This document shows positions 12,044 through 21,396 of a DNA stretch of 64,000 bases, in pieces; positions within the stretch are counted from its first letter, which is position 1; every line of letters starts with the position of its first letter. The position numbers and the translations under genes were made by a program. The stretch comes from Arthrobacter sp. B1805 (GTDB lineage: Bacteria; Actinomycetota; Actinomycetes; Actinomycetales; Micrococcaceae): NCBI RefSeq assembly GCF_002929745.1, contig NZ_PJIQ01000007.1, positions 26,711-90,710 on the forward strand. Reading direction: 5' to 3'. Below the pieces are notes generated by a model that was not told the DNA's origin, searched no databases, and worked only from the letters and a program-made list of their open reading frames with translations.

Positions 12044-12111
12044 GGACGCACCACCAGAATCCTGGACATCGAGCATCGCTGGCCGGGGAAGTCGATGGTG
12101 TGGTCGGTCAT
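12040..12111 (-). CDS. Possible 23-codon leader ORF coupled to the PP2C gene
   Basis: An ATG at 12111 is preceded by TAGGAGA and opens 23 codons reading MTDHTIDFPGQRC then SMSRILVVRP. Its TGA overlaps the ATG of the phosphatase as ATGA. It could be a true leader peptide that couples translation, or it could mark a frameshifted N-terminus of the phosphatase gene. The ribosome site is the best one in this stretch. Confidence 0.4.
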   Translation of the reverse strand: MTDHTIDFPGQRCSMSRILVVRP

Positions 12112-12292
12112 TCTCCTATTCTGCCTTGCCCGGTCGCGCTCGCTCCTCGTGCGTCCCAACAGCGTCACCTCGCGGCGTTGCGGACTCGGCGGAACCGGCA
12201 TCCGGGCCCCGGTCCGGCCCTCACCACCGCTCAGGCGACGGGCAGGACATTCACCCGGTCCCCGAGCGATCGTGTGATGACGCGACGCCGAG

Positions 12293-13543
12293 TCAGTCGA
12301 GGATGATGCCGGTGCCGGTGCCGCGGGCGAGTGTCACGGGACGCACCTCGCCGAAGCCACGCACCTGCCGGGGCTCGTGGGGTGTCAGGACGAACCTGTC
12401 GTTGGAGTCCAGCGTCGACGCCGTCACGGAGTCGATGAGCACCTCGCCGGGTTCGGCGAGCGCGGTGAGGCGTGCCGCCAGGTTCACGGTCGGGCCGTAG
12501 ATGTCACCGAGCCTGGAGAGCACACGGCCCCAGACGAGGGCGCAGCGTGCGGACGGCAGGAACTCGTCCTCCGAGAAGGCCTTCGCGAGCGCCAGCGAGA
12601 TCTCCGCCCCCGCTTCCGGCGACTCCGCGATGTAGAGGACCTCGTCGCCGATCGTCTTCACGAGGCGCCCGCCCCCCACGGAGATGATCTCCGCGCTCTT
12701 GTTCTCGAACCGCTGCACGAGCTGGGCCAGCGTGCGTTCGTTCATCTGCCGCGACAGGCTCGTGTAGGAGACGAGGTCGGCGAAACCCACCGCGCGGGCG
12801 AGCGGCAGCGGAGCGTCCTGTTCGTCGCCGTCGCGGCCCGCCTCGCTCGAACGCAGGCCCGATTCCGCTCGCAGCGCCAGGCGCTGGACGGCGGCGTTCA
12901 TCTGCCGCCGCCATGCGTACACGAGTGTCTTCTCGAGCGGTTCGATCAGGTCCGGCAGCTCGGACACGAGCGTCTTGCGCGCATCCGCGTCCGTCAGCCC
13001 GCGCTGGGCCACCATCTCCTCGACGATGGCCTCGATCTGCCACACGACCATGCGATCGGTCATCTGGCCCACTGCGCGCGTGATCGAGATCGCGGCGTCC
13101 TCGGTCAACTGCTCGCGGCGCACCATGTCGATGATCGTCGTGAGCGCGCCGAGGTCCTTCTCGGTGAAGGCGACGTCGTCGTCGCCGATGTTCGGGAAGC
13201 CCATGGCGCGCCACAGCTTGCGGGCCGAGAGGAGGGATACGCCCGCGCCGGCGGCGATGTCGCGGCGCTTGAGCGTCCGTTCGGCCCCGAGGAGTTCACG
13301 CTCGAGCCGCCGGATGGTGTCGCGGTCGAGCTCGATAGGACCGGCCGACGCGTCGTCGGGATGCGTCGGCCCGTCGTCGTCCGCCGCCATGTCCGGCTGG
13401 AGCTGCCACACGGCCTTCGACGCCGTGGAGGCAGCGGCCTCGCGAGCGTCGTCGTACTGCCCCGTCCCCGCGGGGCTCCCGGCGCCACCCGCCGCATCGG
13501 TGCGGGCCGATCGCGCGGACTCGGGGCGGTCCTCGACTGTCAC
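12293..13543 (-). CDS. Adenylate/guanylate cyclase domain protein with N-terminal regulatory region
   Basis: 416 residues from GTG 13543, which has GGAGGAG nine bases upstream and a GTGA overlap with the PH gene. The C-terminal class III cyclase domain shows VGFADLVSYTSLSRQM (first metal Asp), GGRLVKTIGDEVLY (second metal Asp), and DIYGPTVNLAARLTALAEPGEVLID. The first domain holds LKRRDIAAGAGVSLLSARKLWRAMGF, a helix-turn-helix-like stretch, followed by helices, similar in layout to mycobacterial cyclases with an autoinhibitory N-terminus such as Rv1264. It should make cAMP from ATP; the signal is unknown. No membrane segment is present. Confidence 0.88.
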   Translation of the reverse strand: MTVEDRPESARSARTDAAGGAGSPAGTGQYDDAREAAASTASKAVWQLQPDMAADDDGPTHPDDASAGPIELDRDTIRRLERELLGAERTLKRRDIAAGAGVSLLSARKLWRAMGFPNIGDDDVAFTEKDLGALTTIIDMVRREQLTEDAAISITRAVGQMTDRMVVWQIEAIVEEMVAQRGLTDADARKTLVSELPDLIEPLEKTLVYAWRRQMNAAVQRLALRAESGLRSSEAGRDGDEQDAPLPLARAVGFADLVSYTSLSRQMNERTLAQLVQRFENKSAEIISVGGGRLVKTIGDEVLYIAESPEAGAEISLALAKAFSEDEFLPSARCALVWGRVLSRLGDIYGPTVNLAARLTALAEPGEVLIDSVTASTLDSNDRFVLTPHEPRQVRGFGEVRPVTLARGTGTGIILD

Positions 13544-14136
13544 GGCTGCTCGCTCCTCCATTCCTGCTGCACCCTGGGCTCCTGGCCGCGGGCGTACTGC
13601 GGATCGATCTCCATGTCTACACCATCGAACATCCGCGTCAGGGGGAGCTCACTGATGGCCTGCACCACGTACTCCTTGAACGTCCCGATCTGCGGAACGT
13701 CCCGGTAGTCGTGGGCACGATCAAACCCGAGGTCCGCTATGAGGGTGCCGCTGCCCACCATCCGCTGCAGCAGTCCCTGTTCCGTCTGGAGCTGGGAGAT
13801 GGCCGAGAGGTTGATCTGGTGCTCCATCCGCCGGGTCGCCCCCCGTCGGTGGATGAGCCGCATGCTCGTGAGCACGAAGCGGTTGCTCGACCAGCGGACC
13901 AGCGGCCGCACGACCACGCGGAGGAGCAGGAGTACGACGACGGCGAGCACGACGAGCAGCACCACGGGCTGCCAGTCGGCCAGGCTGCCGGACAGGCTGC
14001 TCCGCCCGAGGTAGCCCAGCACGAATCCGCCGGCGGCGAGGATGATGAATCCTGCCACGACCGGCCCGACGAGCGGCAACGGATTCGGCCGGGTACGCAC
14101 GATCACGCGCTCCCCCGGCAGCAGCTTGATGCGCAC
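13540..14136 (-). CDS. Membrane protein with bacterial PH domain (bPH_2 type)
   Basis: 198 residues. Two hydrophobic segments lie near 23-42 (GPVVAGFIILAAGGFVLGYL) and 55-75 (WQPVVLLVVLAVVVLLLLRVV). They are followed by a PH-like domain: RWSSNRFVLTSMRLIHRRG, then INLSAISQLQTEQGLLQRMVGSGTLIAD, a common YdbS-like pattern. Such proteins are membrane-bound with no defined reaction. It lies 2 bp after birA and overlaps the cyclase gene, so birA-PH-cyclase is one operon. This arrangement is familiar in Arthrobacter-type genomes. Confidence 0.85.
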   Translation of the reverse strand: MRIKLLPGERVIVRTRPNPLPLVGPVVAGFIILAAGGFVLGYLGRSSLSGSLADWQPVVLLVVLAVVVLLLLRVVVRPLVRWSSNRFVLTSMRLIHRRGATRRMEHQINLSAISQLQTEQGLLQRMVGSGTLIADLGFDRAHDYRDVPQIGTFKEYVVQAISELPLTRMFDGVDMEIDPQYARGQEPRVQQEWRSEQP

Positions 14137-14138
14137 AG

Positions 14139-15020
14139 CTATGCCTGTGGACGCAGGTGCACGACGTCGCCCGCTGAGATGGTGTGCCGCTCGCCGTCGT
14201 CGTCCCGCACGATCAGCGCGCCGCGCGCGTCCAGCGCGAGGGCTCGGCCGCTCAGCAGGTTCTCGCCGGGCAGTTCCGCCCGGACGTCCTGGCCAAGGGT
14301 CGCCATCCTGGCTTCTACGCGGGCGAGCAGGGACGGCCCGTCCGCCCAGGCCACCTCCGCGTCGCCGTCGACGTCGCAGAAGGAGCGGTAGTGGTCCGCG
14401 AAGGTGCGCAGGAAGGATTTCAGCAGGATGTTCCGGTCGGTGGTCCCGGCGTATTCGAGGAGCAGGCTCGTCGCTGTGGGAACGGGCAGCTCGTCATTCG
14501 TGAGGCTGACGTTCAGCCCCACCCCGACGACGACGGCGGGCGGCTCCGCGTCGGCGCCCGGCACGAACTGGGCCAGGATGCCCGCCAGCTTCCGGCCGTC
14601 CACCGTGACGTCGTTGGGCCACTTGAGCTGGGGGGCGATCTCGGTGCGGTCCTCGACACTCTCGGCAAGCGCCAGCGCCGCGAGCAGCGAGAACCAGGAG
14701 TAGGCCCCGGTGGGTACGGGCCGTCCCTGCCTGTTGAAGGGGCGCAGGAGCACGCTGACGAAGAGCGACGAGCGCTCGGGTGCCACCCAGCTGCGGTCGA
14801 GGCGACCGCGGCCGGCTGTCTGCACCTCGGCGCCGAGGACGCTGAGATCGGGCCACCCTGCCGGTTCCCGCTGCGCGTGGTCCACGAGGTCCGTGTTCGT
14901 GGAACCGGTCCTCGCGACGATGTCGAGCCGCGAGAACGGACCGGACGGCATGCAGACGGCTGTCCTCAGTGCGCCGAGGTTCAGGCCCGGACGCTCGAGA
15001 TTGGAATAGCGGGAGGACAT
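14139..15020 (-). CDS. birA: Biotin--[acetyl-CoA carboxylase] ligase
   Basis: 293 residues. It attaches biotin to the carboxyl-carrier lysine of biotin enzymes, most obviously the alpha subunit at 22137-23975 in this window. Catalytic motifs are TGSTNTDLV, AEVQTAGRGRLDRSWVAPERSSLFVSVLLRP, LKWPNDVTVDGRKLAGILAQF and VVVGVGLNVSLT. There is no N-terminal helix-turn-helix, so it is a class I ligase that does not act as a biotin repressor. A small C-terminal SH3-like domain follows. ATG 15020 has GGATAGGA upstream. Confidence 0.95.
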   Translation of the reverse strand: MSSRYSNLERPGLNLGALRTAVCMPSGPFSRLDIVARTGSTNTDLVDHAQREPAGWPDLSVLGAEVQTAGRGRLDRSWVAPERSSLFVSVLLRPFNRQGRPVPTGAYSWFSLLAALALAESVEDRTEIAPQLKWPNDVTVDGRKLAGILAQFVPGADAEPPAVVVGVGLNVSLTNDELPVPTATSLLLEYAGTTDRNILLKSFLRTFADHYRSFCDVDGDAEVAWADGPSLLARVEARMATLGQDVRAELPGENLLSGRALALDARGALIVRDDDGERHTISAGDVVHLRPQA

Positions 15021-15066
15021 GCCATCGATCCTATCCGGCCCAGCGCGCCCTGCCCCGAGCCGAACC

Positions 15067-15927
15067 TCAGAGGAAGATGTCCGGGACGAGCTGATCCTCC
15101 GGTGCCCCGAGGCTGTACCGGGCGAGGTCGGTGACGCCCACCTCGCGCAGCACCTCCTCGTCCGTGTAGAAGTTCCCGGTGCAACCGCGGCTCGGGCGGA
15201 CCAGCACGGCGTGGGCGGCGTCGGCGACGATCTCCGGGCTGCGGGCGGCCTGCACCATCGTGGTTCCGCCGGGCAGGTTGCGGATCGCTGCGGTGTCGAT
15301 GAGGGTCGCCGGCCAGAGCGAGTTCACGGCGATGCCGTCCTCCTTCAACTCCTCCGCCAGACCGAGGGTGGTCATGCTCATGCCGTACTTGGCCATGGTG
15401 TAGGCGAGGTGCATGCCCGCCCATCGCGGTTCGAGATTCAGCGGTGGCGAGAGCGTGAGGATGTGCGGGTTCCCGGACTGCCTCAGCGCGTCGAGACAGA
15501 ACTTGCTCAGCATGAACGTCCCGCGGACGTTGATGTCCGCCATGAGGTCGTAGCGCTTCATGTCGACGTCGGGCGTCTTCGAGAGGTCGATCGCCGAAGC
15601 GTTGTTCACCACGATGTCGATCCCCCCGAAGGCGTGCACCGTCGCGTCGACGGCGGCCCTGACGTCGTCGTCGTTCCGCACGTCGCCGACCAGCGGAAGG
15701 GCGTACCCGCCCGCGGCCTCGATCTGCTCGGCCGCCGTGTACACGGTGCCCTGGAGCTTCGGGTGGGGCTCACCCGTCTTGGCCATGATGGCCACGTTCG
15801 CTCCGTCGCGCGCCGCACGCAGCGCGATGGCGAGGCCGATCCCCCGGCTGCCGCCCGACATGATGATCGTGCGCCCGTCGAGCGTGGGCGCGGCGGGCGA
15901 TTCCTGAGCGTCATTGCGTGCAGTCAT
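15067..15927 (-). CDS. SDR family oxidoreductase (HSDL2-like)
   Basis: 286 residues of a classical short-chain dehydrogenase. The cofactor loop is SGGSRGIGLAIA at about residue 25, NNAS is present near 110, and the catalytic Tyr-Lys lies in YTMAKYGMSM. The long insert AKTGEPHPKLQGTVYTAAEQIEAAGG and the C-terminal FYTDEEVLREVGV are features of the hydroxysteroid dehydrogenase-like 2 subfamily, linked in eukaryotes to fatty acid or sterol metabolism. The substrate is unknown; the carboxylase gene next door, divergently oriented, fits a lipid context. Confidence 0.88.
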   Translation of the reverse strand: MTARNDAQESPAAPTLDGRTIIMSGGSRGIGLAIALRAARDGANVAIMAKTGEPHPKLQGTVYTAAEQIEAAGGYALPLVGDVRNDDDVRAAVDATVHAFGGIDIVVNNASAIDLSKTPDVDMKRYDLMADINVRGTFMLSKFCLDALRQSGNPHILTLSPPLNLEPRWAGMHLAYTMAKYGMSMTTLGLAEELKEDGIAVNSLWPATLIDTAAIRNLPGGTTMVQAARSPEIVADAAHAVLVRPSRGCTGNFYTDEEVLREVGVTDLARYSLGAPEDQLVPDIFL

Positions 15928-16026
15928 GGCTCCACCCTAAGCAACCGGGCTGTCACAGCGAGCGTCGACGCACCGTTGTTACTCGTCGGTAACAACGAGG
16001 CGTCGGCTAAGCGATGGCGCCGGAAA

Positions 16027-16043
16027 CTGTAGGCGTCCTACAA
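16027..16043. promoter_or_regulatory. Palindrome upstream of the carboxylase beta gene, candidate operator
   Basis: CTGTAGG-CGT-CCTACAA is an inverted repeat 108 bp before the beta-subunit start. A matching TTGTAGG-TTC-CCTACAA lies upstream of the alpha-subunit gene (22024-22040), with the same three-base spacer. A CTAGACT -10-like box follows at 16065-16071. A common regulator of the two carboxylase genes is the simplest reading. Confidence 0.55.
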
Positions 16044-16151
16044 CGGCCACCCCCTTGAACCTCACTAGACTGGACGAAACGCGCTGCGCTTTGTCGGAAT
16101 CCTCCAGTCATCGCCAGAGCTTGCCCCCATCCCGCGCCGACCGGAGTATCA

Positions 16152-17747
16152 ATGCAACAGGACACGCAGCCCGACCTCACCACGACGGCCGGGAAGCTCG
16201 CCGACTTCCGGAGGCGCAAGGCTCTCTCGGAGCAGCCGTCCGGTCCGGAGGCGATCGAGAAGCAGCACGCGCGCGGCAAGAACACGGCCCGCGAGCGCAT
16301 CGACATGCTCGTGGACGAGGGCTCCTTCGTGGAGTTCGACGCCCTCGCGGTCCACCGCTCCACCGCCTTCGGCATGGAAAAGAAGAAACCGCTGGGCGAC
16401 GGCGTCGTATCCGGGTACGCGACCGTGGACGGGCGCCTCATCGCGGTCTACAGCCAGGACTTCAGCGTCTACGGCGGCTCCCTCAGCCAGGTCAACGGGG
16501 AGAAGATCGTCAAGGTGCAGGAGTTCGCGCTGCGCAACGGCTGCCCCGTCATCGGGATCAACGACGGCGGCGGTGCCCGCATCCAGGAGGGCGTGGCGTC
16601 GCTCGCGATGTTCGCGGACATCTTCCGCAACAACGTCCACGCCTCCGGCGTGGTCCCGCAGATCTCCCTCATCATGGGCCCGTGCGCGGGCGGTGCGGCC
16701 TACTCCCCGGCCCTGACCGACTTCGTGGTGATGGTGGACAAGACGTCCCACATGTTCATCACGGGACCCGACGTCATCAAGACGGTCACGGGCGAGGACG
16801 TGGACATGGAGACCCTGGGCGGCGCGCGGCAGCACAACACGACGACGGGAACCTCCGCCTACCTCGCTACGGACGAGGCGGACGCCATCGGCTTCGTCCG
16901 GGAGCTGCTCGATTTCCTGCCCTCCAACAATCTGGCGGAGGCGCCCCTGACGGCCTTCGCGGAGGAGCCGGAGGTCACCGACGAGGACCTCGCCCTCGAC
17001 GAGCTCATCCCCGACGCGGCGAACCAGCCGTACGACATGCACGCCGTGATCGACGCGATCGTCGACGACGGCCACTTCCTGGAGATGCAGGCGCTGTACG
17101 CGCCGAACGTCGTCACCGGCTACGCCCGCGTGGAGGGCCACACGATCGGTGTGGTGGCCAACCAGCCACTGCAGTTCGCGGGAACACTCGACATCAACGC
17201 CTCCGAGAAGGCCGCCCGGTTCGTACGCCACTGTGATGCCTTCAACATCCCGATCCTGACCCTCGTGGACGTGCCCGGGTTCCTGCCGGGGAAGGACCAG
17301 GAGTTCCAGGGCATCATCCGGCGCGGCGCCAAGCTGCTCTACGCCTATGCGGAGGCGACCGTGCCGAAGCTGACCGTCATCACACGCAAGGCCTACGGCG
17401 GCGCGTACATCGTCATGGGCTCCAAGAAGCTCGGCGCGGACCTGAACCTCGCCTGGCCCACCGCGCAGATCGGCGTCATGGGCGCACAGGGTGCGGTCAA
17501 CATCCTGTACCGCGGAGACCTCAAGGCCGTCGCCGCCGCTGGTGGCGACGTCGAGGCACGCCGTGCCGAGGTGGTGCAGCAGTACGAGGAGGAGCTGCTC
17601 AACCCCTACCAGGCGGCGGAGCTCGGCTACGTCGACGCCGTCATCGCCCCGTCCGAGACGCGGCTGCAGATCGTGCGTGGGCTCCGCGCACTGCGGGACA
17701 AGAGAGCCGCCAATCCCGCCAAGAAGCACGGGAACATCCCGCTGTGA
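16152..17747 (+). CDS. accD: Acyl-CoA carboxylase beta (carboxyltransferase) subunit
   Basis: 531 residues. It moves carboxyl from biotin to acetyl- or propionyl-CoA, making malonyl- or methylmalonyl-CoA for lipid synthesis. Motifs include [21 protein letters not shown], the acyl-CoA oxyanion region [26 protein letters not shown], and the C-terminal [31 protein letters not shown] and [14 protein letters not shown]. It matches the actinobacterial AccD/PccB family. The start follows GGAG. The epsilon gene overlaps its stop by four bases. The specific acyl-CoA cannot be decided from sequence reading alone. Confidence 0.96.
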   Translation: MQQDTQPDLTTTAGKLADFRRRKALSEQPSGPEAIEKQHARGKNTARERIDMLVDEGSFVEFDALAVHRSTAFGMEKKKPLGDGVVSGYATVDGRLIAVYSQDFSVYGGSLSQVNGEKIVKVQEFALRNGCPVIGINDGGGARIQEGVASLAMFADIFRNNVHASGVVPQISLIMGPCAGGAAYSPALTDFVVMVDKTSHMFITGPDVIKTVTGEDVDMETLGGARQHNTTTGTSAYLATDEADAIGFVRELLDFLPSNNLAEAPLTAFAEEPEVTDEDLALDELIPDAANQPYDMHAVIDAIVDDGHFLEMQALYAPNVVTGYARVEGHTIGVVANQPLQFAGTLDINASEKAARFVRHCDAFNIPILTLVDVPGFLPGKDQEFQGIIRRGAKLLYAYAEATVPKLTVITRKAYGGAYIVMGSKKLGADLNLAWPTAQIGVMGAQGAVNILYRGDLKAVAAAGGDVEARRAEVVQQYEEELLNPYQAAELGYVDAVIAPSETRLQIVRGLRALRDKRAANPAKKHGNIPL

Positions 17748-17971
17748 CGGTCGAGGAGAACGTCCCCGTCGAGGACCCTGCCGTCCTGTCGGTCGTCTCC
17801 GGCAACCCGACGGAGGAGGAGCTCGCAGCCCTGACCGCCGTCGTCGCCGCGCTGCAGGGAACCGGAGAGGCGGACGAAGCGCCCACCCATGCCCGGTCCT
17901 GGGTCCGGCGCGTCATGCTGAGGCTCGGGCCGACGCCGGGGCCGGGCTCGTGGCGGCGCAGCGTTCGCTGA
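17744..17971 (+). CDS. accE: Acyl-CoA carboxylase epsilon subunit
   Basis: 75 residues from a GTG overlapping the beta stop (GTGA). The central block [23 protein letters not shown] is the hallmark of the small AccE/PccE subunit of actinobacterial carboxylases; the basic, Trp-containing tail (WRRSVR) is also typical. The subunit stabilises or stimulates the alpha-beta complex. Position directly after the beta gene supports the call. Confidence 0.9.
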   Translation: MTVEENVPVEDPAVLSVVSGNPTEEELAALTAVVAALQGTGEADEAPTHARSWVRRVMLRLGPTPGPGSWRRSVR

Positions 17972-18038
17972 CGCACGTCCGGCCCGCGCCCGGGCCAGGA
18001 GGTGGCCTTCGGCAACTGCACGACGCTAGGCTCGTCGA

Positions 18039-19760
18039 GTGACCCATGACACTCCAGCTTCCGTCCCCTCCCCCGGCGAGCAGCCCGCGCGGCAGTCCAC
18101 CGCCGTCGACGCCGTCGCCACCTCGTACTACGAGACCCTCCTCGAACTGATGCCCAACTTCGCGACCGAACTGGGTATCCCCGGCCACGAGACCGAGTAC
18201 CAGGATTACTCACCCGCCGGCATCGAGGCCCTCGCGGAAGCGGCGCGCGACACGCTGCGCCGTCTCGAGGACCTCCAGCCCGCCGACGACGTCGACGCCG
18301 TGACGCTCGACGCCATGCGGGAGCGGCTCGGCCTCGACCTCGAGATCCACGACGCCGGCTACACCTTGGCCGATCTCAACAACATCGCCTGCCCGGCCCA
18401 GACCATCCGCGCGATCTTCGACCTCATGCCTACCGCCACGGCGGAGGACTGGGGCAACATCGCCGGCCGGATGGCCAACGTGCCCGCTGCGATCGGCGGA
18501 TACATCTCGTCCCTGCGCGCGGGCCGCGAGCGCGGTCTCGTGGCTGCCCGCCGGCAGGTCGGCATCGTCATCGAGCAGTCCTCCAAGTACGCCGAGGACG
18601 GTGGATTCTTCGATTCGCTGGGTAGCACCGACAGCGCGGACGACGGCGAGCTGCCGGCATCGGTGCGGGAGCGGCTCCGGTCGGGTGCGGGAGCCGCCCG
18701 TGACGCCTACCGCTCGCTCGCCTCCTTCCTGCAGGACGATCTCCTGCCGACTGCGCCCGAGAAGGACGCCGTCGGACGCGAGCGCTACGCCCTGATGTCC
18801 CGTCTCTTCCTCGGAAGCGCCGTCGACCTCGAGGAGACCTACCAGTGGGGGGTCGAGGAGCTCGACCGCGTCATCGCCGAGCAGGAGGCCGTGGCGAACG
18901 AGATCCGGGAGGGCGCATCGGTCGAGGAGGCCATCCGCCTGCTGGACGAGGACCCGGCCCGCCAGCTGCAGGGCACCGATGCCCTCCAGGCGTGGATGCA
19001 GGAGCTCTCGGACAAGGCCGTCGAGGCGATGGCCGGCGTGCACTTCGACATCCCCGACGTCATGCGCCGCCTCGAGTGCAGGATCGCCCCCACCAACGAG
19101 GGCGGCATCTATTACACGGGCCCGAGCGACGACTTCTCCCGGCCGGGCCGCATGTGGTGGTCGGTCCCGGAGGGCGAGGACTCGTTCACGACCTGGAAGG
19201 AGACGACCACCGTCTACCATGAGGGCGTTCCCGGCCACCACCTGCAGATCGCGACGGCGACGTACCAGCGCGCCCTGCTCAACCCCTGGCGACGCAATGC
19301 GATCTGGGTGTCGGGCCAGGGCGAGGGGTGGGCGCTGTACGCGGAGCGCCTGATGCAGGAGCTCGGGTTCCTGTCCGATCCGGGTGACCGCCTGGGCATG
19401 CTCGATGCCCAGCGCATGCGTGCCGCACGCGTCGTCTTCGACATCGGTGTGCACCTCGAACTGGAGATCCCCGAACGCTGGGGTGAGGGCACCTGGACGC
19501 CGGACAAGGGCTACGACTTCCTGAAGCGCAACATCGCCATCAGTGAGGGCCAGCTCAACTTCGAGTTCACCCGCTACCTCGGCTGGCCGGGCCAGGCGCC
19601 GTCGTACAAGATCGGCCAGCGACTGTGGGAGCAGGTCCGGGACGAGGTGCGCACCCGCGAGGGGGACGCCTTCGACCTCCGCGCTTTCCACACCCGTGCG
19701 CTCAACCTCGGGTCCGTCGGGCTCGACACCCTGCGCCGGGCACTCGTGTCCGAAGGATAG
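18039..19760 (+). CDS. DUF885 family protein, probable metallopeptidase
   Basis: 573 residues from GTG 18039. The DUF885 family has a gluzincin-like fold with a zinc motif, here HEGVPGHHLQ at about residue 394, followed by the family's GEGWALYAERLMQELGF and PGQAPSYKIG blocks. All key segments are intact. The natural substrate is not known for most members. No signal peptide is visible, so it is likely cytosolic. It interrupts the carboxylase locus together with the next gene. Confidence 0.9.
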   Translation: MTHDTPASVPSPGEQPARQSTAVDAVATSYYETLLELMPNFATELGIPGHETEYQDYSPAGIEALAEAARDTLRRLEDLQPADDVDAVTLDAMRERLGLDLEIHDAGYTLADLNNIACPAQTIRAIFDLMPTATAEDWGNIAGRMANVPAAIGGYISSLRAGRERGLVAARRQVGIVIEQSSKYAEDGGFFDSLGSTDSADDGELPASVRERLRSGAGAARDAYRSLASFLQDDLLPTAPEKDAVGRERYALMSRLFLGSAVDLEETYQWGVEELDRVIAEQEAVANEIREGASVEEAIRLLDEDPARQLQGTDALQAWMQELSDKAVEAMAGVHFDIPDVMRRLECRIAPTNEGGIYYTGPSDDFSRPGRMWWSVPEGEDSFTTWKETTTVYHEGVPGHHLQIATATYQRALLNPWRRNAIWVSGQGEGWALYAERLMQELGFLSDPGDRLGMLDAQRMRAARVVFDIGVHLELEIPERWGEGTWTPDKGYDFLKRNIAISEGQLNFEFTRYLGWPGQAPSYKIGQRLWEQVRDEVRTREGDAFDLRAFHTRALNLGSVGLDTLRRALVSEG

Positions 19761-19767
19761 ACGTTCA

Positions 19768-19805
19768 TCACAGGGCGGGCGGGAAGACACCAGCCCGCCC
19801 TGTGA
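19768..19805 (+). terminator. Hairpin after the DUF885 gene
   Basis: A 13-bp perfect stem (TCACAGGGCGGGC / GCCCGCCCTGTGA) with a 12-base loop begins eight bases after the stop codon. It is followed by TTG rather than a long T run, as is usual in high-GC actinobacteria. Confidence 0.7.
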
Positions 19806-19849
19806 TTGCGCGGGGGTCCGCGGGCGGCGCACCCTGCCCTGCGTAACAT

Positions 19850-19879
19850 TTCGCAACTGGCGCTTCGCTTGTGTATACG
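19850..19879 (+). promoter_or_regulatory. Candidate promoter for the dicarboxylate symporter
   Basis: TTCGCA (19850-19855) and TATACG (19874-19879) are separated by 18 bp and lie 20 bp before the GTG start at 19900. The -10 box is good and the -35 box is weak. A terminator lies upstream, so a promoter is expected here. Confidence 0.4.
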
Positions 19880-19899
19880 GCCCCCCTAGTGTTTCGGGC

Positions 19900-21312
19900 G
19901 TGTCTACTGAAATCAGCTCCCCGCCCTCCCGCCGCAGGTTGCCCCGCTGGGCGACCTCCTTCGGTCCGCAGATCATCGCAGCCCTCGTCGTAGGCCTCGC
20001 CCTCGGCCTCCTGGCCAAGTACACGGGCCACACGAAGGAGACGCCCACCGGTCTCGGCACGACGCTCGCCACGCTGGGCTCGAGCTACGTCGCCCTGCTG
20101 CGTGCCGCCGTCGTCCCCCTGATCTTCACCGCGGTGGTCAGCTCGATCGCCAACCTCCGGGCCGTCAACAACGCTGCGCGGCTCGCCGGGCAGACACTCC
20201 TGTGGTTCGCCATCACGGCGCTCATCTCCGTGGTCATCGGCATCGCCCTCGGCGTGGTGTTCCAGCCGGGCGCCGGCACGGACGCGACCCAGCCCGCGGA
20301 ATACACCGGCACCACGGGTAGCTGGTGGGCCTTCCTGACCGGGCTCATCCCCGCGAACTTCCTCGGCCTCCAGGCCTCCTCGACCGTCGCCGAGGGCGGC
20401 GCGGTCACCACGGCACTGAACTTCAACGTCCTGCAGGTGCTCGTCGTCGCCGTCGCCGTCGGAATCGCCGCCCTGAAGGTCGGCAAGCAGGCAGAGCCCT
20501 TCCTCGCGTTCAACGCGTCGGCGCTGGCCGTCATCCAGAAGGTCCTCTGGTGGATCATCCGCATCGCCCCGCTCGGCACCGTAGGCCTGATCGGCAACGC
20601 CGTCGCGGTGTACGGCTGGGACACCATCGGATCCCTGGGCAAGTTCACCCTGGCCATCTACGTGGGGCTCGCGCTCGTGCTGTTCGCCGTCTACCCCGTC
20701 CTGATCAAGGCGCACGGCCTGTCCGTCCGGCAGTACTTCTCCGGCGCCTGGCCGGCCATCCAGCTCGCGTTCGTCTCGCGCTCCTCGGTGGGCACGCTGC
20801 CGCTCACACAGCGGATCACCGAGCGGAACCTCGGTGTTCCCCGCGGCTACGCCTCCTTCGCGGTGCCGCTCGGCGCGACGACGAAGATGGACGGCTGCGC
20901 CGCCATCTACCCGGCGATCGCCGCCATCTTCGTGGCCCAGTTCTTCGGCATCGACCTGACCCTGACGCAGTACCTGCTGATCGCCCTCGTCTCGGTCCTC
21001 GGTTCCGCCGCTACCGCCGGCACCACGGGTGCCGTCGTCATGCTGACGCTCACCCTGTCCACGCTGGGACTCCCCCTCGCGGGCGTCGGGCTGCTGCTCG
21101 CCGTGGACCCGATCCTCGACATGGGCCGCACGGCAGTGAACGTCGCCGGCCAGGCTCTCGTTCCGACGATCGTCGCCCGCCGCGAGGGGCTCCTGGACCT
21201 CGACCTCTACAACGCACAGCGCACGGGTGACCCGTTCGCCGACGACAGCGTACGCGACGGCGTCGACCCCGAGGCCGCGAACGACGGCATCTCGACCGCC
21301 CTGACCCGGTAG
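19900..21312 (+). CDS. Dicarboxylate/amino acid:cation symporter
   Basis: 470 residues of the DAACS (GltP/DctA) family: eight membrane helices and two re-entrant loops. Visible landmarks are the serine-rich hairpin SRSSVGTLPLTQR, the NMDGT-like motif as GATTKMDGCAAI, and the second hairpin AGTTGAVVMLTL followed by DPILDMGRTAVNVAGQ. It should import C4-dicarboxylates or glutamate/aspartate with Na+ or H+. The start GTG 19900 precedes a short charged N-terminus before the first helix (FGPQIIAALVVGLALGLL). Single gene with its own promoter and terminator. Confidence 0.93.
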   Translation: MSTEISSPPSRRRLPRWATSFGPQIIAALVVGLALGLLAKYTGHTKETPTGLGTTLATLGSSYVALLRAAVVPLIFTAVVSSIANLRAVNNAARLAGQTLLWFAITALISVVIGIALGVVFQPGAGTDATQPAEYTGTTGSWWAFLTGLIPANFLGLQASSTVAEGGAVTTALNFNVLQVLVVAVAVGIAALKVGKQAEPFLAFNASALAVIQKVLWWIIRIAPLGTVGLIGNAVAVYGWDTIGSLGKFTLAIYVGLALVLFAVYPVLIKAHGLSVRQYFSGAWPAIQLAFVSRSSVGTLPLTQRITERNLGVPRGYASFAVPLGATTKMDGCAAIYPAIAAIFVAQFFGIDLTLTQYLLIALVSVLGSAATAGTTGAVVMLTLTLSTLGLPLAGVGLLLAVDPILDMGRTAVNVAGQALVPTIVARREGLLDLDLYNAQRTGDPFADDSVRDGVDPEAANDGISTALTR

Positions 21313-21335
21313 TCGGCCGCCCCGGTGCACGACGG

Positions 21336-21363
21336 CCCGCCCCGGTCCATCCGGGGCGGGCTT
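21336..21363 (+). terminator. Terminator after the symporter gene
   Basis: A perfect 10-bp stem (CCCGCCCCGG / CCGGGGCGGG) with a TCCAT loop is followed by CTTT. It lies 23 bp after the stop and before the Maf gene. Confidence 0.8.
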
Positions 21364-21396
21364 TCCGCTGCCCGGCAGCCTGCCTACGCTGGAGCC

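Noticed and set aside
18210..20072. A 620-codon minus-strand frame opposite the DUF885 gene and its terminator
   Set aside because: It runs across the hairpin and into the symporter gene, has no motif, and the plus-strand genes carry complete family signatures.
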